Source: Deltaproteobacteria bacterium
Lineage (GTDB): Bacteria; Desulfobacterota; Binatia; HRBIN30; JACQVA1
DNA: 64,000 nt
NCBI GenBank assembly: GCA_016178705.1
Contig: JACOST010000028.1
Coordinates: 316,951 to 380,950, forward strand
Direction: 5' to 3'
Shown here piece by piece: positions 37,709-46,238 of the stretch. Made by a program: the position numbers and the translations under genes. A model generated the notes under the pieces. That model saw nothing but the letters and a program-made list of their open reading frames with translations, ran no database searches and was not told the origin of the DNA. Positions within the stretch are counted from its first letter, which is position 1. Each line of letters starts with the position of its first letter.

Positions 37709-38919
37709 CAGATGACATTCGCGTTCTTCAATCGCGCGATGTCGTCCCAACTGTAGCCGAGCAGATCGGTGAGGATCTCCTCGGTGTGTTGGCCGAACTC
37801 CGGTGCGGGGGTGCGGATCGTGCCGGGAGTCTCGCTCAACCGCACTGGCACCCCGACGACCTGCGTGGGGCCGAAACTAGGATGATCGAAGTCTTGGACG
37901 TAGTGGTTGATGAGCACTTGCGGATCGTTGGGCAAGTCGTCGACGCTGTTGACGACCGTATAGATGAAGTCACCGCCGCTGCTGAGTGCTTGCAGCCAGT
38001 GCGCGCGCGGCTGGCTGGCGAAGATCGCATCGAGGAGTGCGATGCACTCGCCGGCGTTGCCGGCGCGCACGCGCATGTTCTCGAAGCGCGGATCGCTACC
38101 CAACTCGGGACGACCTAGCGCCCGGCAGAGGTCGACCCAGTAGCGGTCGGGTTGAATCATGCCGAGGGCGATCCATTGATTGTCGGCGCACCGGTAGTGA
38201 TTCCACAGCGGATTGACGGTGAGCGCGCGCGATTGCCGTGGAATCGCAAACCCCATCATCAGACGGGCGGCGACGCTGAGGCCCTGCAACCACGTCATGC
38301 TGCCGAGGTGCGACGCGTCGACGTCTTGCGCGATACCGTAGCGGTCACGCGCGATGATCGCGGCGAGCACCCCGTAGGCGAGCATGATCGCGCCCATCTG
38401 ATCGGCGATGCCGCCGGCGATGGCCAGCGGTGGCATATCGGGCTCGCCGGCCGCCAGCATGATCCCCGAACGCGCCTGCGCCATATAGTCGAACGAGGGC
38501 TCGCCGCTCTCCGGACCGTCCGGTCCATAGCCCGACGCGCTGGCGTAGATCAGTTTCGGATTGTGTTTACGAAGGGTCGCGGCATCGAGTCCGAGCCGAG
38601 CCGCGACACCCTGGCGAAAGTTCTGCACGAAGACATCCGACTTCGCCGCCAGTTGATGGATGATCGCGCGACCTTCGGGTTGCTTAAGATCGAGCGCAAG
38701 ACTCTTCTTGTTGCGGTTGTTTGCCTCGAAATAAAAGTTCGGTCGATCCTTGAGATCGACGCCGCTCAGCTTGAGCATGCCGCGACCGGGATCGCCGCCG
38801 ACGCGTTCTTCGATCTTGATCACGTCGGCGCCCAGGTCGCCAAGCATGACCGAGGCGACCGGACCTTGTTGCCAAATGGTCCAATCGATGACGCGAACTC
38901 CTTCCAAGGGCAGGGGCAT
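37708..38919 (-). CDS. family III CoA transferase (CaiB/BaiF-like), copy A
   Basis: 403 residues. The family pattern GVRVIDWTIWQQGPVASVMLG at the N-terminus (residues 7-27), GADVIKIE, the RNKKSLALDL strand, and the catalytic Asp144 in PSFDYMAQARSG. These enzymes move CoA between a carboxylic acid and an acyl-CoA donor; the substrate can be oxalate, carnitine, succinate or aromatic acids and cannot be predicted here. It is the downstream partner of an SRPBCC gene on the same strand, 12 bases apart. A second copy lies 3.4 kb away. Confidence 0.85.
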   Translation of the reverse strand: MPLPLEGVRVIDWTIWQQGPVASVMLGDLGADVIKIEERVGGDPGRGMLKLSGVDLKDRPNFYFEANNRNKKSLALDLKQPEGRAIIHQLAAKSDVFVQNFRQGVAARLGLDAATLRKHNPKLIYASASGYGPDGPESGEPSFDYMAQARSGIMLAAGEPDMPPLAIAGGIADQMGAIMLAYGVLAAIIARDRYGIAQDVDASHLGSMTWLQGLSVAARLMMGFAIPRQSRALTVNPLWNHYRCADNQWIALGMIQPDRYWVDLCRALGRPELGSDPRFENMRVRAGNAGECIALLDAIFASQPRAHWLQALSSGGDFIYTVVNSVDDLPNDPQVLINHYVQDFDHPSFGPTQVVGVPVRLSETPGTIRTPAPEFGQHTEEILTDLLGYSWDDIARLKNANVI

Positions 38920-38931
38920 GGTGACTCTCTC

Positions 38932-39411
38932 TCAGCCGCGTTTCTTCGCTGGCTTTTTCTTTGCGGTGGCGATGCGCGCTTCAGCGGCTTGTTTGAACTC
39001 ATCCACCGACTGCTGCAGTGCGGTGCGCTCCATGGCTCGACGGACGAGGCCTGGTAACCAGAAGCCGATCACGACCACCTGGCGACACGTGACCCGCGTC
39101 TTGTTCGCCGCGAGCTTCTCGAACGTGTACTTTCCTTCGATGGATTCAACATCGCCATCCACGCTCCGCCACGTGAGACGGCCGGGCGGGTCGTATTCGT
39201 ATTCGAGCACGTAGCGGATGGTCTTCAGGGTGATGTCGACGTGGAATTCGACGCGGTGCGCGAGACCATCGGGATGGCGATCGAGGACGCGAATCTCGCG
39301 CACGGAAGATGACCACGACGGGTATCGTTCGAAGTCGATGATTGTCGCAAAGCAGTCCTTCACCGACGCGGCAACTTCAGTCGTGTACTCGTGCGCACCA
39401 TGCTGCGACAT
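38932..39411 (-). CDS. SRPBCC (polyketide cyclase-like) protein
   Basis: 159 residues. ATEVAASVKDCFATIIDFER-type start, WSSSVREIRVLDR, YEYDPPGRLTWRS and a C-terminal helix with VRRAMERTALQQSVDEFKQA are those of the START/SRPBCC coenzyme Q-binding branch, which binds hydrophobic ligands. A Lys/Ala tail (AKKKPAKKRG) closes it. The open frame runs 26 codons further, but ATG 39411 begins at the domain edge. Lies directly upstream of a CoA transferase; a shared lipid or acyl substrate is possible. Confidence 0.75.
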   Translation of the reverse strand: MSQHGAHEYTTEVAASVKDCFATIIDFERYPSWSSSVREIRVLDRHPDGLAHRVEFHVDITLKTIRYVLEYEYDPPGRLTWRSVDGDVESIEGKYTFEKLAANKTRVTCRQVVVIGFWLPGLVRRAMERTALQQSVDEFKQAAEARIATAKKKPAKKRG

Positions 39412-39476
39412 GTGGCGCAAACTAGTCCCGATGGGCGGGCGTTTGCAACGACCCGCGAGCGCGGGTGTCTGAGTCC

Positions 39477-39544
39477 GTAGGGTGGGCATTGCCCACCATG
39501 CATCGACGGGAATCTGACGGGACGGTGGGCAATGCCCACCCTAC
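39477..39544. repeat. perfect 21-bp inverted repeat, dispersed-repeat type
   Basis: Arms 39477-39497 and 39524-39544 are exact reverse complements, each itself containing the palindromic core GGGCATTGCCC, separated by 26 bases. The stretch 39412-39790 has no gene; it holds this element and the next repeat and nothing else that I can support. Confidence 0.75.
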
Positions 39545-39585
39545 ATCAGCAGCGACACTCAGTTTGAAGTCTTTCCAGCGCCCTA

Positions 39586-39702
39586 GTCATTGCGAGCCCC
39601 GAAAAGGGGCGGAGCAATCTCGATGATCGAGGTATCGCCGTCGGGAGTAGGGCTGCACTCCACGCAACGAGATTGCTTCGTCACTCCGATCCTCGCAATG
39701 AC
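39586..39702. repeat. 117-bp palindromic element ending in GTCATTGCGAG / CTCGCAATGAC
   Basis: Terminal 11-bp perfect inverted repeats (39586-39596 and 39692-39702) with a second internal pair around GCAATCTCG and CGAGATTGC. This architecture and the GTCATTGCGAG end are those of a widespread dispersed intergenic element in bacteria, probably a non-autonomous (MITE or REP-like) sequence. No transposase is present. Confidence 0.75.
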
Positions 39703-39790
39703 GACTCCCCCGCGTACGAATTGGGACACTGCATCAGCGGTGCTGCGCCGGACCCTTGACTCATAGCGGCGCTGTGGTCACAGTCGCTAC

Positions 39791-40684
39791 GTGCGGTTTC
39801 CGCGACTGATGTTTTTGTCGTCGATGTTTCTGCTCACGCCGGCGGTGGCGTTGATCGTGGTCGGCGTGCTGGTGCTGGTGTTCAGTCGCGCGGTGGTTGA
39901 TGTCACGCTCGGCGTGCTCATCTTGTCGTTCTGCGCGTTGCTGCTGGCGGGTACGACCTGGCTGGTTGTGTCGTTCAAGCGCGCGTCCGACCTGTCGCAG
40001 TTGCAGCTCGATTTTCTTTCGAAGGTGTCGCACGACTTCAAGACGCCGATGACCAGCATTCGCATGTTCGCCGACACGTTGGCGGACGGGCGATTGACCT
40101 CCGAGGCGCAGCGCGTCCGTTGCGTCACGCTGCTGCGCCAAGAGGCGGGTCGCCTCAATGCCCTGATCGATCGCCTGCTCGACTTCGGCCGCATGGAAGC
40201 GGGCAAAATGGTCTATCATCGGCAACCGGAGTCGGTGAGTGCGGTGATCGAGGCTGCGGTACAAGCCTTCGAACCGCTGCGCATGCAGGAGAACATCGAG
40301 TTCAAAACCGAGGTGCCGGCCGACCTGCCGATGATTCTGGCCGATCGCGACGCTGTCAGTGGCGCGCTCCTCAACCTGTTGCACAACGCCTACAAGTACA
40401 CCGGCGAATCGAAGCGGATTCGTTTGGAGTGTCATCGCGAAGACGGTCGCGTCGCGCTCTCGGTGATCGACAACGGCCCGGGTGTGCCGCGGCGTGAGCA
40501 TCGGCGGATCTTCGATGGCTTCTATCGCATCGACGATCGGCTCAATCGTCAGGTCGGCGGCAGCGGACTGGGTCTCGCCATCGTGCGCCATGTGGCGCAA
40601 GCCCACGGCGGCCGCGTGCGAGTGACCAACCGCAGCGACGGCGGGGCGGAGTTCTCGATCCTCTTGCCGGCGCTGAAGGCGTGA
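39791..40684 (+). CDS. sensor histidine kinase (two-component system)
   Basis: 297 residues. Two transmembrane helices (about 8-31 and 38-61) with almost no external loop, then the phosphoacceptor His81 in KVSHDFKTPMTS, the N-box (NLLHNAYKYTG), G1 (VIDNGPGVP) and G2 (GSGLGLAIVRHV). With no obvious sensory domain it probably senses within the membrane or through a partner. Start GTG 39791 lacks a strong ribosome site. The response regulator begins 4 bases after its stop, an obvious cognate pair. Confidence 0.9.
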   Translation: MRFPRLMFLSSMFLLTPAVALIVVGVLVLVFSRAVVDVTLGVLILSFCALLLAGTTWLVVSFKRASDLSQLQLDFLSKVSHDFKTPMTSIRMFADTLADGRLTSEAQRVRCVTLLRQEAGRLNALIDRLLDFGRMEAGKMVYHRQPESVSAVIEAAVQAFEPLRMQENIEFKTEVPADLPMILADRDAVSGALLNLLHNAYKYTGESKRIRLECHREDGRVALSVIDNGPGVPRREHRRIFDGFYRIDDRLNRQVGGSGLGLAIVRHVAQAHGGRVRVTNRSDGGAEFSILLPALKA

Positions 40685-40688
40685 CCGC

Positions 40689-41396
40689 ATGGCGCATGAA
40701 CGCGTACTGGTGATCGAAGACGACCCGGCGATCGTAGCCGGGCTAGAGATGAACCTGGCGCTCGATGGCTACGAGGTGCTCTCTGCGCGCGACGGTGAGA
40801 GCGGGCTGAAACGGGCGCGCGAAGGCAATCCCGATGTCATCATCCTCGACATCATGTTGCCGAAGCGCAACGGCCTAGAGGTGTTGCGACGCATTCGCGA
40901 AGAGAACGCCGAGGTGCCGGTGCTGATCGTCAGCGCGCGCGGCGACGAGACCGACAAGGTCATCGGTCTCGAGCTGGGTGCCGACGATTACCTGAGCAAG
41001 CCTTTCAGCATCAGCGAGCTGCGCGCCCGCATCAACGCCAGCTTGCGACGCAAGCGGCGCGAGAGCGTGGAGCGTATCAGCGACGCCTTCGGCGATGTCC
41101 GCATCGATTTTGATCGCCACGAAGTGACCCGCGCGGGCAAGCTCGTACCGATGACCGCGCGCGAGTTCCAGGTGCTGGCGTACTTCCTGCGCCATCCCGA
41201 TCGGGTGATCACGCGCGACATGTTGCTGCATGCGGTGTGGAAGCTGGAGTTCACTACGATGCGGACGGTGGATAATTTTATTGCCCGCCTTCGAGCGAAG
41301 CTCGAACCCGATGCGGAGAATCCTCGCTACCTGCTCACCGTGCGCGGCGTCGGCTATCGCCTTGACACGGGCAGCGGGAACGGTGGTGGTGGATGA
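40689..41396 (+). CDS. OmpR-family response regulator
   Basis: 235 residues. Receiver domain with phospho-acceptor Asp54 (IILDIMLP), acid pair EDD at 10-12, switch Ser82 and Lys104 (YLSKPFS); then an OmpR/PhoB winged helix (PMTAREFQVLAYFLRHPDRV ... TVDNFIARLRAKL ... VRGVGYRL). Partner of the kinase upstream. The Gly-rich C-terminal end is unusual but harmless. Targets are not evident from the sequence. Confidence 0.93.
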   Translation: MAHERVLVIEDDPAIVAGLEMNLALDGYEVLSARDGESGLKRAREGNPDVIILDIMLPKRNGLEVLRRIREENAEVPVLIVSARGDETDKVIGLELGADDYLSKPFSISELRARINASLRRKRRESVERISDAFGDVRIDFDRHEVTRAGKLVPMTAREFQVLAYFLRHPDRVITRDMLLHAVWKLEFTTMRTVDNFIARLRAKLEPDAENPRYLLTVRGVGYRLDTGSGNGGGG

Positions 41397-41446
41397 TGAA
41401 ACGACAATCTTCTGGAGATCACTCGGACTCGGATTGGTAGGGAGCC

Positions 41447-42166
41447 ATGGACCAAACGGACACACGTGTCGCAGTTGTCGTGGGAGTCGGCGCCGGGTTG
41501 GGCGCGGCGTTGGTCAGCCGATTCGCGCAGGGCTATCGCGTCGCGCTCGTGGCCCGGAGCAAAGACGTCACTGGCCCGCTGGCTGATGAGATCCGATCCG
41601 CCGGGGGCGTTGCGCTGCCGGTTCAGAGCGACGCGACCGTCGCAGAACAAGTGTCGTCCGCGCACGAGCGGATACGCAACGAACTCGGCTCTGTCGACGT
41701 GCTCATCTACAACGGCGGCCGGCGGCCATTCGGAACGTTGGTGGACACCACGCCCGAGGTGTTCGAGGAAACCTGGCGCGTGCATGCGTTGGGTGCGTTC
41801 CTGTGGGCGCGTCAGGTCGCGCCCGAGATGCTGGCGCGCCGTAGCGGAGCGATCTTGATCACGGGGGCGACGGCAGGCGTCAAGCCGGGGGCATCGTCGG
41901 CCGCATTTGCGCCGGCCAAATTTGCCGTGCGCGGTCTCGTGCAAGTGATGGCGCGCGATCTTCATCCGCAGGGCGTTCACGTCGCCTACGTCAACGTCGA
42001 CGGTGCGATCGACATGCCGGTGGTCAGGGAGTTTCTGCCGCACCTCAAGGACGAAGATCTCCTCAAGCCGTCCGCCATCGCCGACGCCTTTTGGTATCTG
42101 GCGCACCAGGATCCGAGCGCGTGGAGCTTCGAACTCGATGTGCGGCCGTTCAAGGAGCGATTCTAG
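41447..42166 (+). CDS. atypical short-chain dehydrogenase (SDR_c10-like), catalytic Tyr replaced by Phe
   Basis: 239 residues with Rossmann start VAVVVGVGAGLGAAL, in which the glycine motif is complete only in part. The usual YxxxK reads FAPAK (in AAFAPAKFAVRGL), so the catalytic Tyr is Phe while Lys remains, and the usual Ser is Thr in ITGATAG. This matches the SDR_c10 subgroup, known to lack the tetrad Tyr. It should bind a nicotinamide cofactor but may not carry out normal oxidoreduction. ATG 41447 follows the response regulator by 50 bases with TAGGGAGCC before it. Confidence 0.8.
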   Translation: MDQTDTRVAVVVGVGAGLGAALVSRFAQGYRVALVARSKDVTGPLADEIRSAGGVALPVQSDATVAEQVSSAHERIRNELGSVDVLIYNGGRRPFGTLVDTTPEVFEETWRVHALGAFLWARQVAPEMLARRSGAILITGATAGVKPGASSAAFAPAKFAVRGLVQVMARDLHPQGVHVAYVNVDGAIDMPVVREFLPHLKDEDLLKPSAIADAFWYLAHQDPSAWSFELDVRPFKERF

Positions 42167-42188
42167 GCTGATTCCGAAGAAAAGAACT

Positions 42189-42315
42189 CAACGCAAAGTC
42201 GCCAAGGCGCAGAGCCGCAAAATGAATGAGCGCGACGAAAACGACTCCCGGAGAGGTTGGCTCGCTTCGTAGAACGCTCGCTTTGCGGCTTAGCGCCCTT
42301 GCGACCTTGCGTTTG
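42189..42315. repeat. imperfect palindromic element (ACGCAAAG / CTTGCGTT type)
   Basis: The left arm (42189-42221, beginning CAACGCAAAGTCGCCAAGG) and the right arm (42282-42315, ending CTTGCGTTTG) are near reverse complements of about 33 bases, separated by 60 bases. It sits between convergent genes and resembles a widely dispersed bacterial intergenic repeat; it could also form a transcript-ending hairpin. Confidence 0.65.
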
Positions 42316-42330
42316 GTTCCGTTCTTGGCG

Positions 42331-43539
42331 CTACGAAATGACGCCAGCGTCTTTCAGCTTGCCCATCTCCTCCCAATCGTAGCCGAGGTCGAGCAGCACT
42401 TCTTCGGTGTGCGCGCCGACGTCACTGGCGGCGGCGCGCACTGTCGGCGGCTCACCGTTGAATTGCACGGGGCTCGCCGCGACGCGGAACGGTCCGAAGT
42501 TGGGATGTTCGAAGTTCATGATGTAACCGTTCGCCTTCACTTGGCGATCTTCGACCACTTCGGCCGGTGATTGCACCGGCGCCCAAATACACTCCGATGC
42601 GTCGAGGATCTCGGCCCACTCGGCCCGCGTCTTGGTCGCGAACATCGCCTTCAGCAGTTCGACCAGCACCGAACCGTTGAGCTGACGCTGCGGCGGCGGA
42701 TTGAAGCGCGGGTCGTCGAGCAGGTCGTCGCGATGCACCGTCTTACAGAAGATCGGCCAGAAGCGATCGCCCTGCAGCATCATCAGCACGATGCCTTTGC
42801 CGTCGCTGCTCCAGTAGGTGTTGACCAGCGGATTGGGTGCGCCCATCAAACCGGATTGCGGCAGCTCGAAGCCGTAGGCCATCGACGCGACGATGTCGGG
42901 CGACATGATCCACACCGCGTTGCCGAGCAGCGAGACGTCGACTTCGATCCCTTGTCCGCTGCGCTCGCGATGGAAGAGCGCGCCGGCAATGCCGCCGGCG
43001 ATGAACATGCCGCCGATGAAGTCGCCGAACGCGGGGCGCTGTCCGACCAGCGGCTGGCCCGGAGTGGACAGGCGATCCGCAACTCCACCGCGCGCCCAGA
43101 ACGATGCGGCGTCGTAGCCGCCGCGATTGGCGTCGGGGCCCTTCTGTCCCTGACCGTGCCCCTTGGCGTAGATCAGACGCGGGTTGATCGGCTTGAGGTC
43201 TTCGTAGGTGATCTTCAAGCGCGTGCGCGCTTCGCCGAGGTAGTTGGTGAGAAAGACGTCGGCCTTCGCGACCATCTTGTAGAGGATCTCGCGTCCGGCA
43301 TCGGTGGCGAGGTCGATGCCGACGCTGCGCTTGTTGCGGCCGAGTTGTTCGGTGAAGAAGTTCACGCCCTTGGCGCCGGGCACGATACCGGAGGTGATGA
43401 GGCCGCGAATCGGATCGCCGCGCACGGGATGCTCGACCTTGACGACATCGGCGCCCCAGTCGCCGAGCACCGTGGCCGCCGATGGGACGAAGCCCCAGTC
43501 GGCTACTTCAATCAAACGGACCCCTTCGAGAATATGCAT
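42331..43539 (-). CDS. family III CoA transferase (CaiB/BaiF-like), copy B
   Basis: 402 residues with the same fold as copy A: GVRLIEVADWGFVPSAATVL, GADVVKVEHP, LGRNKRSVGIDL, and catalytic Asp143 in GGYDAASFWARGG. A long insert with the phrase LMGAPNPLVNTYWSSDGKGI differs from copy A, so the two have different substrates or partners. Divergent from the GNAT gene across 152 bases that hold no other feature I can name. Confidence 0.85.
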   Translation of the reverse strand: MHILEGVRLIEVADWGFVPSAATVLGDWGADVVKVEHPVRGDPIRGLITSGIVPGAKGVNFFTEQLGRNKRSVGIDLATDAGREILYKMVAKADVFLTNYLGEARTRLKITYEDLKPINPRLIYAKGHGQGQKGPDANRGGYDAASFWARGGVADRLSTPGQPLVGQRPAFGDFIGGMFIAGGIAGALFHRERSGQGIEVDVSLLGNAVWIMSPDIVASMAYGFELPQSGLMGAPNPLVNTYWSSDGKGIVLMMLQGDRFWPIFCKTVHRDDLLDDPRFNPPPQRQLNGSVLVELLKAMFATKTRAEWAEILDASECIWAPVQSPAEVVEDRQVKANGYIMNFEHPNFGPFRVAASPVQFNGEPPTVRAAASDVGAHTEEVLLDLGYDWEEMGKLKDAGVIS

Positions 43540-43691
43540 GCTTCAACCTGCCGCAATGAGATGCGGTCTAATGGACCGGGCTGCGCGCGCGTGTCAAGCG
43601 CCGTGGCAAGCGCGCGGTGCACCGTGCTAGAGACCGTGGGCCGCGGTGCGATGAGCGACGAGCCCCGTGCGAGTTGCGAGAGCACTGACCG

Positions 43692-44771
43692 ATGGACGAC
43701 CAACTCAAATTTCTTCTTTACCGCAAGGACGACCGCGATGCGGTCTTTGCGTTCCTGCACTCGGTCTACCCGCCCGACTATGCGGAGCGCGTCATCCGCC
43801 AATGGGATTGGAAGTATGACGCGAACCCATTCAAGCAGACACCGGAGCCGCACGTCACGTTGCTCAAGGATGGCGCGCGCGTTGTCGGCTTGTACGGGAC
43901 GTTCCCGCTGCCTTTCTACATCGAGGGTCACGAGCGGTGGGGGAGTCTGGGTGGCGATTGGATCGTCCATCCCGAGTACCGCGATCGCAGGCTGTCACGC
44001 CGGCTGTGGGAAGCCTACAACCAGCCGCAGATCACGCTGCATTTCTCGTGGCAGAACGAGGCGTCGGTTCGCCGACGCGGTCGCCATGAGGACGTGAACC
44101 GCGTGCAACTTGCCCCACTCGTGAAGCCGATCGACTTCGGACACTTCGCGCACCAACTCAGTGGACGCGCGTGGACGCGTGGTCCGGTGAATGTGGCGGC
44201 GGCTGGGTTGCGGGCGATCGCGCGGCCGCTGCGTCGCCGCGTGGCCGTTGACGGCGTGACGATCAGTCGCATCGAACGATTCGATGAGCGCTTCGACGCG
44301 CTGGCGTGGCGCGCACGCGGCGACTACCCGGTGATGGTGGCACGTGGCGAACGCTACTTGAACTGGCGCTTCGTCGAGCGGCCCGGCGCCCGTTACACCG
44401 TGCTCGCTGCGACCAGCCGCAACGAGTTGCTCGGCTACGTGGTCCTACGATCGGCCGAGAAGGGGGACGAGCGCTGGGGATACTTGGTGGACTTTCTCGT
44501 CGCGGATCACTCCGCGCCGATCATTGCGCAGTTGATGGACGCCGGCGTCGAACATCTGCGCCGCGACGGTGTGAAAGCGATCAGTTGCCGTGCCGCCGTA
44601 CCACCCTATCGGCAAGAACTGTATCGTTGCGGCTTCTACGTCGTGCAGTGGGGCCCGCGTGGCTACCTTTCCGCGTGGCCCAAGGAAGGCGATCCCGACT
44701 ACGCTGCTTTCCGCGACGTCCGAAAATGGTTCATCACCATGGGCGACGGCGATCTGGAACTGGATTTCTAA
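43692..44771 (+). CDS. GNAT-like acyltransferase
   Basis: 359 residues with two acetyltransferase-like halves. The N-terminal half contains VVGLYGTFPLPFYIEG and LGGDWIVHPEYRDRRLSRRL, the latter resembling the acyl-CoA pyrophosphate loop (R/Q-x-x-G/R-x-G/R-L). The second half has RYLNWRFVERPGARYTVLAA, LLGYVVLR and YLVDFLVAD. The C-terminus ends FITMGDGDLELDF, a tail common in GNAT proteins of surface-polysaccharide and PEP-CTERM loci. Substrate unknown. Confidence 0.65.
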   Translation: MDDQLKFLLYRKDDRDAVFAFLHSVYPPDYAERVIRQWDWKYDANPFKQTPEPHVTLLKDGARVVGLYGTFPLPFYIEGHERWGSLGGDWIVHPEYRDRRLSRRLWEAYNQPQITLHFSWQNEASVRRRGRHEDVNRVQLAPLVKPIDFGHFAHQLSGRAWTRGPVNVAAAGLRAIARPLRRRVAVDGVTISRIERFDERFDALAWRARGDYPVMVARGERYLNWRFVERPGARYTVLAATSRNELLGYVVLRSAEKGDERWGYLVDFLVADHSAPIIAQLMDAGVEHLRRDGVKAISCRAAVPPYRQELYRCGFYVVQWGPRGYLSAWPKEGDPDYAAFRDVRKWFITMGDGDLELDF

Positions 44772-44802
44772 CTGAGTGCGCAAGCGCGCGCGGACGATGC
44801 AA

Positions 44803-45957
44803 CTACAGCGATGCGTACAGCGCGGCTATCGGTCCAGCCGCGCGCGTGTCGCCGGTCGTGCCCGGCGACATCTTGTTCATGACGTACGCCCAGCTCACTC
44901 GTGCGTCCATGTCGGCAAAGCCCAATGAGCCGCCCCAACCGCCGTGGCCGAAGGTGCGTGGATTGGGGCTGAGCGGAAGATCCGCGCTCGCTAGCATGAA
45001 TCCCAAGCCCCACCGAAGCGGAAACCCGAGGACGAGATCGCGGCCATAGCACTGCTCTTCGATCGCCCGCTCGATGGTTTCCGTGCGCAGCAGACGCACG
45101 CCGTCGAGCGTGCCGCCGCAGGCGAGCGCGGCCAACACCTTCGCGACTGAGCGGGCGTTGCCGTGACCGTTGGCCGCCGGAATCTCGGCGGCGCGCCAGG
45201 CGCGCGTGTTCGCCAACTCGGGAGACAGACGCGGGTTGCCCATGACCTTGCCCAGCATCGACTCGGGGTCGACCGCCGCCGCGGTGCCCGCAGCCGCTGT
45301 CTCTTCCGCGGAGGGCGGAATCATTTCCGCCACCCGCGCGTCCTCCGCGGCAGCCAAGCCGATGTGAAAGTCCGCGCCGAGCGGTACCGCGACTTCGTCG
45401 CGAAAAAATGCTCCGGGGGTCTTGCCGCTGATGCGCCGGATGACTTCCCCGACGAGATAACCGAAGGTCATCGCGTGATAGCCGCTGGCACTGCCAGGCT
45501 CCCACCATGGCGTTTCGTCGGCGAGCGCCTGTACCATCCGCGGCCACTCGTACAACGTCTCCGAAGACAGTGGCTGTCGAATCGCAGCGAGACCGGCGGT
45601 GTGGCTCAACAGATAGCGGATCGGCATCGCCGCCTTGCCCGCGTTCGCAAACTCGGGCCAATAGCGAGCGACGGGTGCGTCGAGGTCGAGCAAGCCACGA
45701 TCGACGAGCACGTGCGCACACAGCGCGGTCATCGCCTTCGTGGTCGAGAAGACGTTGACGATGGTGTCGCGCTTCCACGGCCGCGTGCATGCCGCGTCCG
45801 CGTGGCCGGCCCACAAGTCCACTACCAACTTACCGTCGAGCGTAGCGGCAAACGAGGCGCCGACTTCTCGCCCGGCGTCGAAGTTGGCAGCAAAGGCATC
45901 GCGCACCGCCGCAAAGCGGGGATCGCAGTTGCCTTGAATGGAAACGTTCATTTTCAA
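44803..45957 (-). CDS. beta-lactamase-fold serine hydrolase (EstB-like)
   Basis: 384 residues. The class-C beta-lactamase/esterase motifs are SxxK (Ser71-Thr-Thr-Lys74), Tyr158 in SGYHAMTFGYL and the third motif HGGWGG near the C-terminus, so the fold is complete with the KTG element replaced by HGG, as in esterases. It probably hydrolyses an ester or peptide, not an antibiotic. No signal peptide. Located 20 bases after the MoaD-like gene on the same strand. Confidence 0.85.
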   Translation of the reverse strand: MKMNVSIQGNCDPRFAAVRDAFAANFDAGREVGASFAATLDGKLVVDLWAGHADAACTRPWKRDTIVNVFSTTKAMTALCAHVLVDRGLLDLDAPVARYWPEFANAGKAAMPIRYLLSHTAGLAAIRQPLSSETLYEWPRMVQALADETPWWEPGSASGYHAMTFGYLVGEVIRRISGKTPGAFFRDEVAVPLGADFHIGLAAAEDARVAEMIPPSAEETAAAGTAAAVDPESMLGKVMGNPRLSPELANTRAWRAAEIPAANGHGNARSVAKVLAALACGGTLDGVRLLRTETIERAIEEQCYGRDLVLGFPLRWGLGFMLASADLPLSPNPRTFGHGGWGGSLGFADMDARVSWAYVMNKMSPGTTGDTRAAGPIAALYASL

Positions 45958-45977
45958 CTCAAAGCGTGAGAGCTCGC

Positions 45978-46238
45978 TCAGCCGCCGCTCAACGCTTGCA
46001 GGATCTGGACCTCATCGCTCGCTTGCAGGAGAGTGTCGAGGTCGAAGACCTGATCGCCGTTGACGAAGATGCGGATGTGCTGACGAACGCGATCTTGCTC
46101 ATCGATCATGCGGAAGCGAATGCCGGGATGGCGGCGGTCGAGATCGACGAGCAACGCGTTCAGCGTTGATCCCTCGGCTTCGACTTCGGCTCGTTCGTCC
46201 GTGTACGAGCGTAGCGGTGTTGGAATCAATACTTTCAT
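45978..46238 (-). CDS. MoaD/ThiS-like sulfur carrier
   Basis: 86 residues of ubiquitin-like fold: a starting strand MKVLIPTPLRSYT, a helix with TLNALLVDLDRRHPG, strand IRIFVNGDQVF and the essential C-terminal Gly-Gly (QILQALSGG). Such proteins carry sulfur as a thiocarboxylate for cofactor synthesis (molybdopterin, thiamine) or other sulfur transfers. ATG 46238 overlaps the stop of the upstream propeller gene (ATGA), so translation is coupled. No E1-like activating enzyme is near. Confidence 0.85.
   Translation of the reverse strand: MKVLIPTPLRSYTDERAEVEAEGSTLNALLVDLDRRHPGIRFRMIDEQDRVRQHIRIFVNGDQVFDLDTLLQASDEVQILQALSGG

Noticed and set aside
42571-44097. A 508-codon plus-strand frame over CoA transferase copy B and the GNAT gene
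   Set aside because: It is antisense to the transferase and out of frame with the GNAT; the sequence is His/Arg-rich and structureless.
44803-45957. Antibiotic-resistance beta-lactamase
   Set aside because: No signal peptide, and the third motif is HGG, not KTG; an esterase-type hydrolase is more likely.
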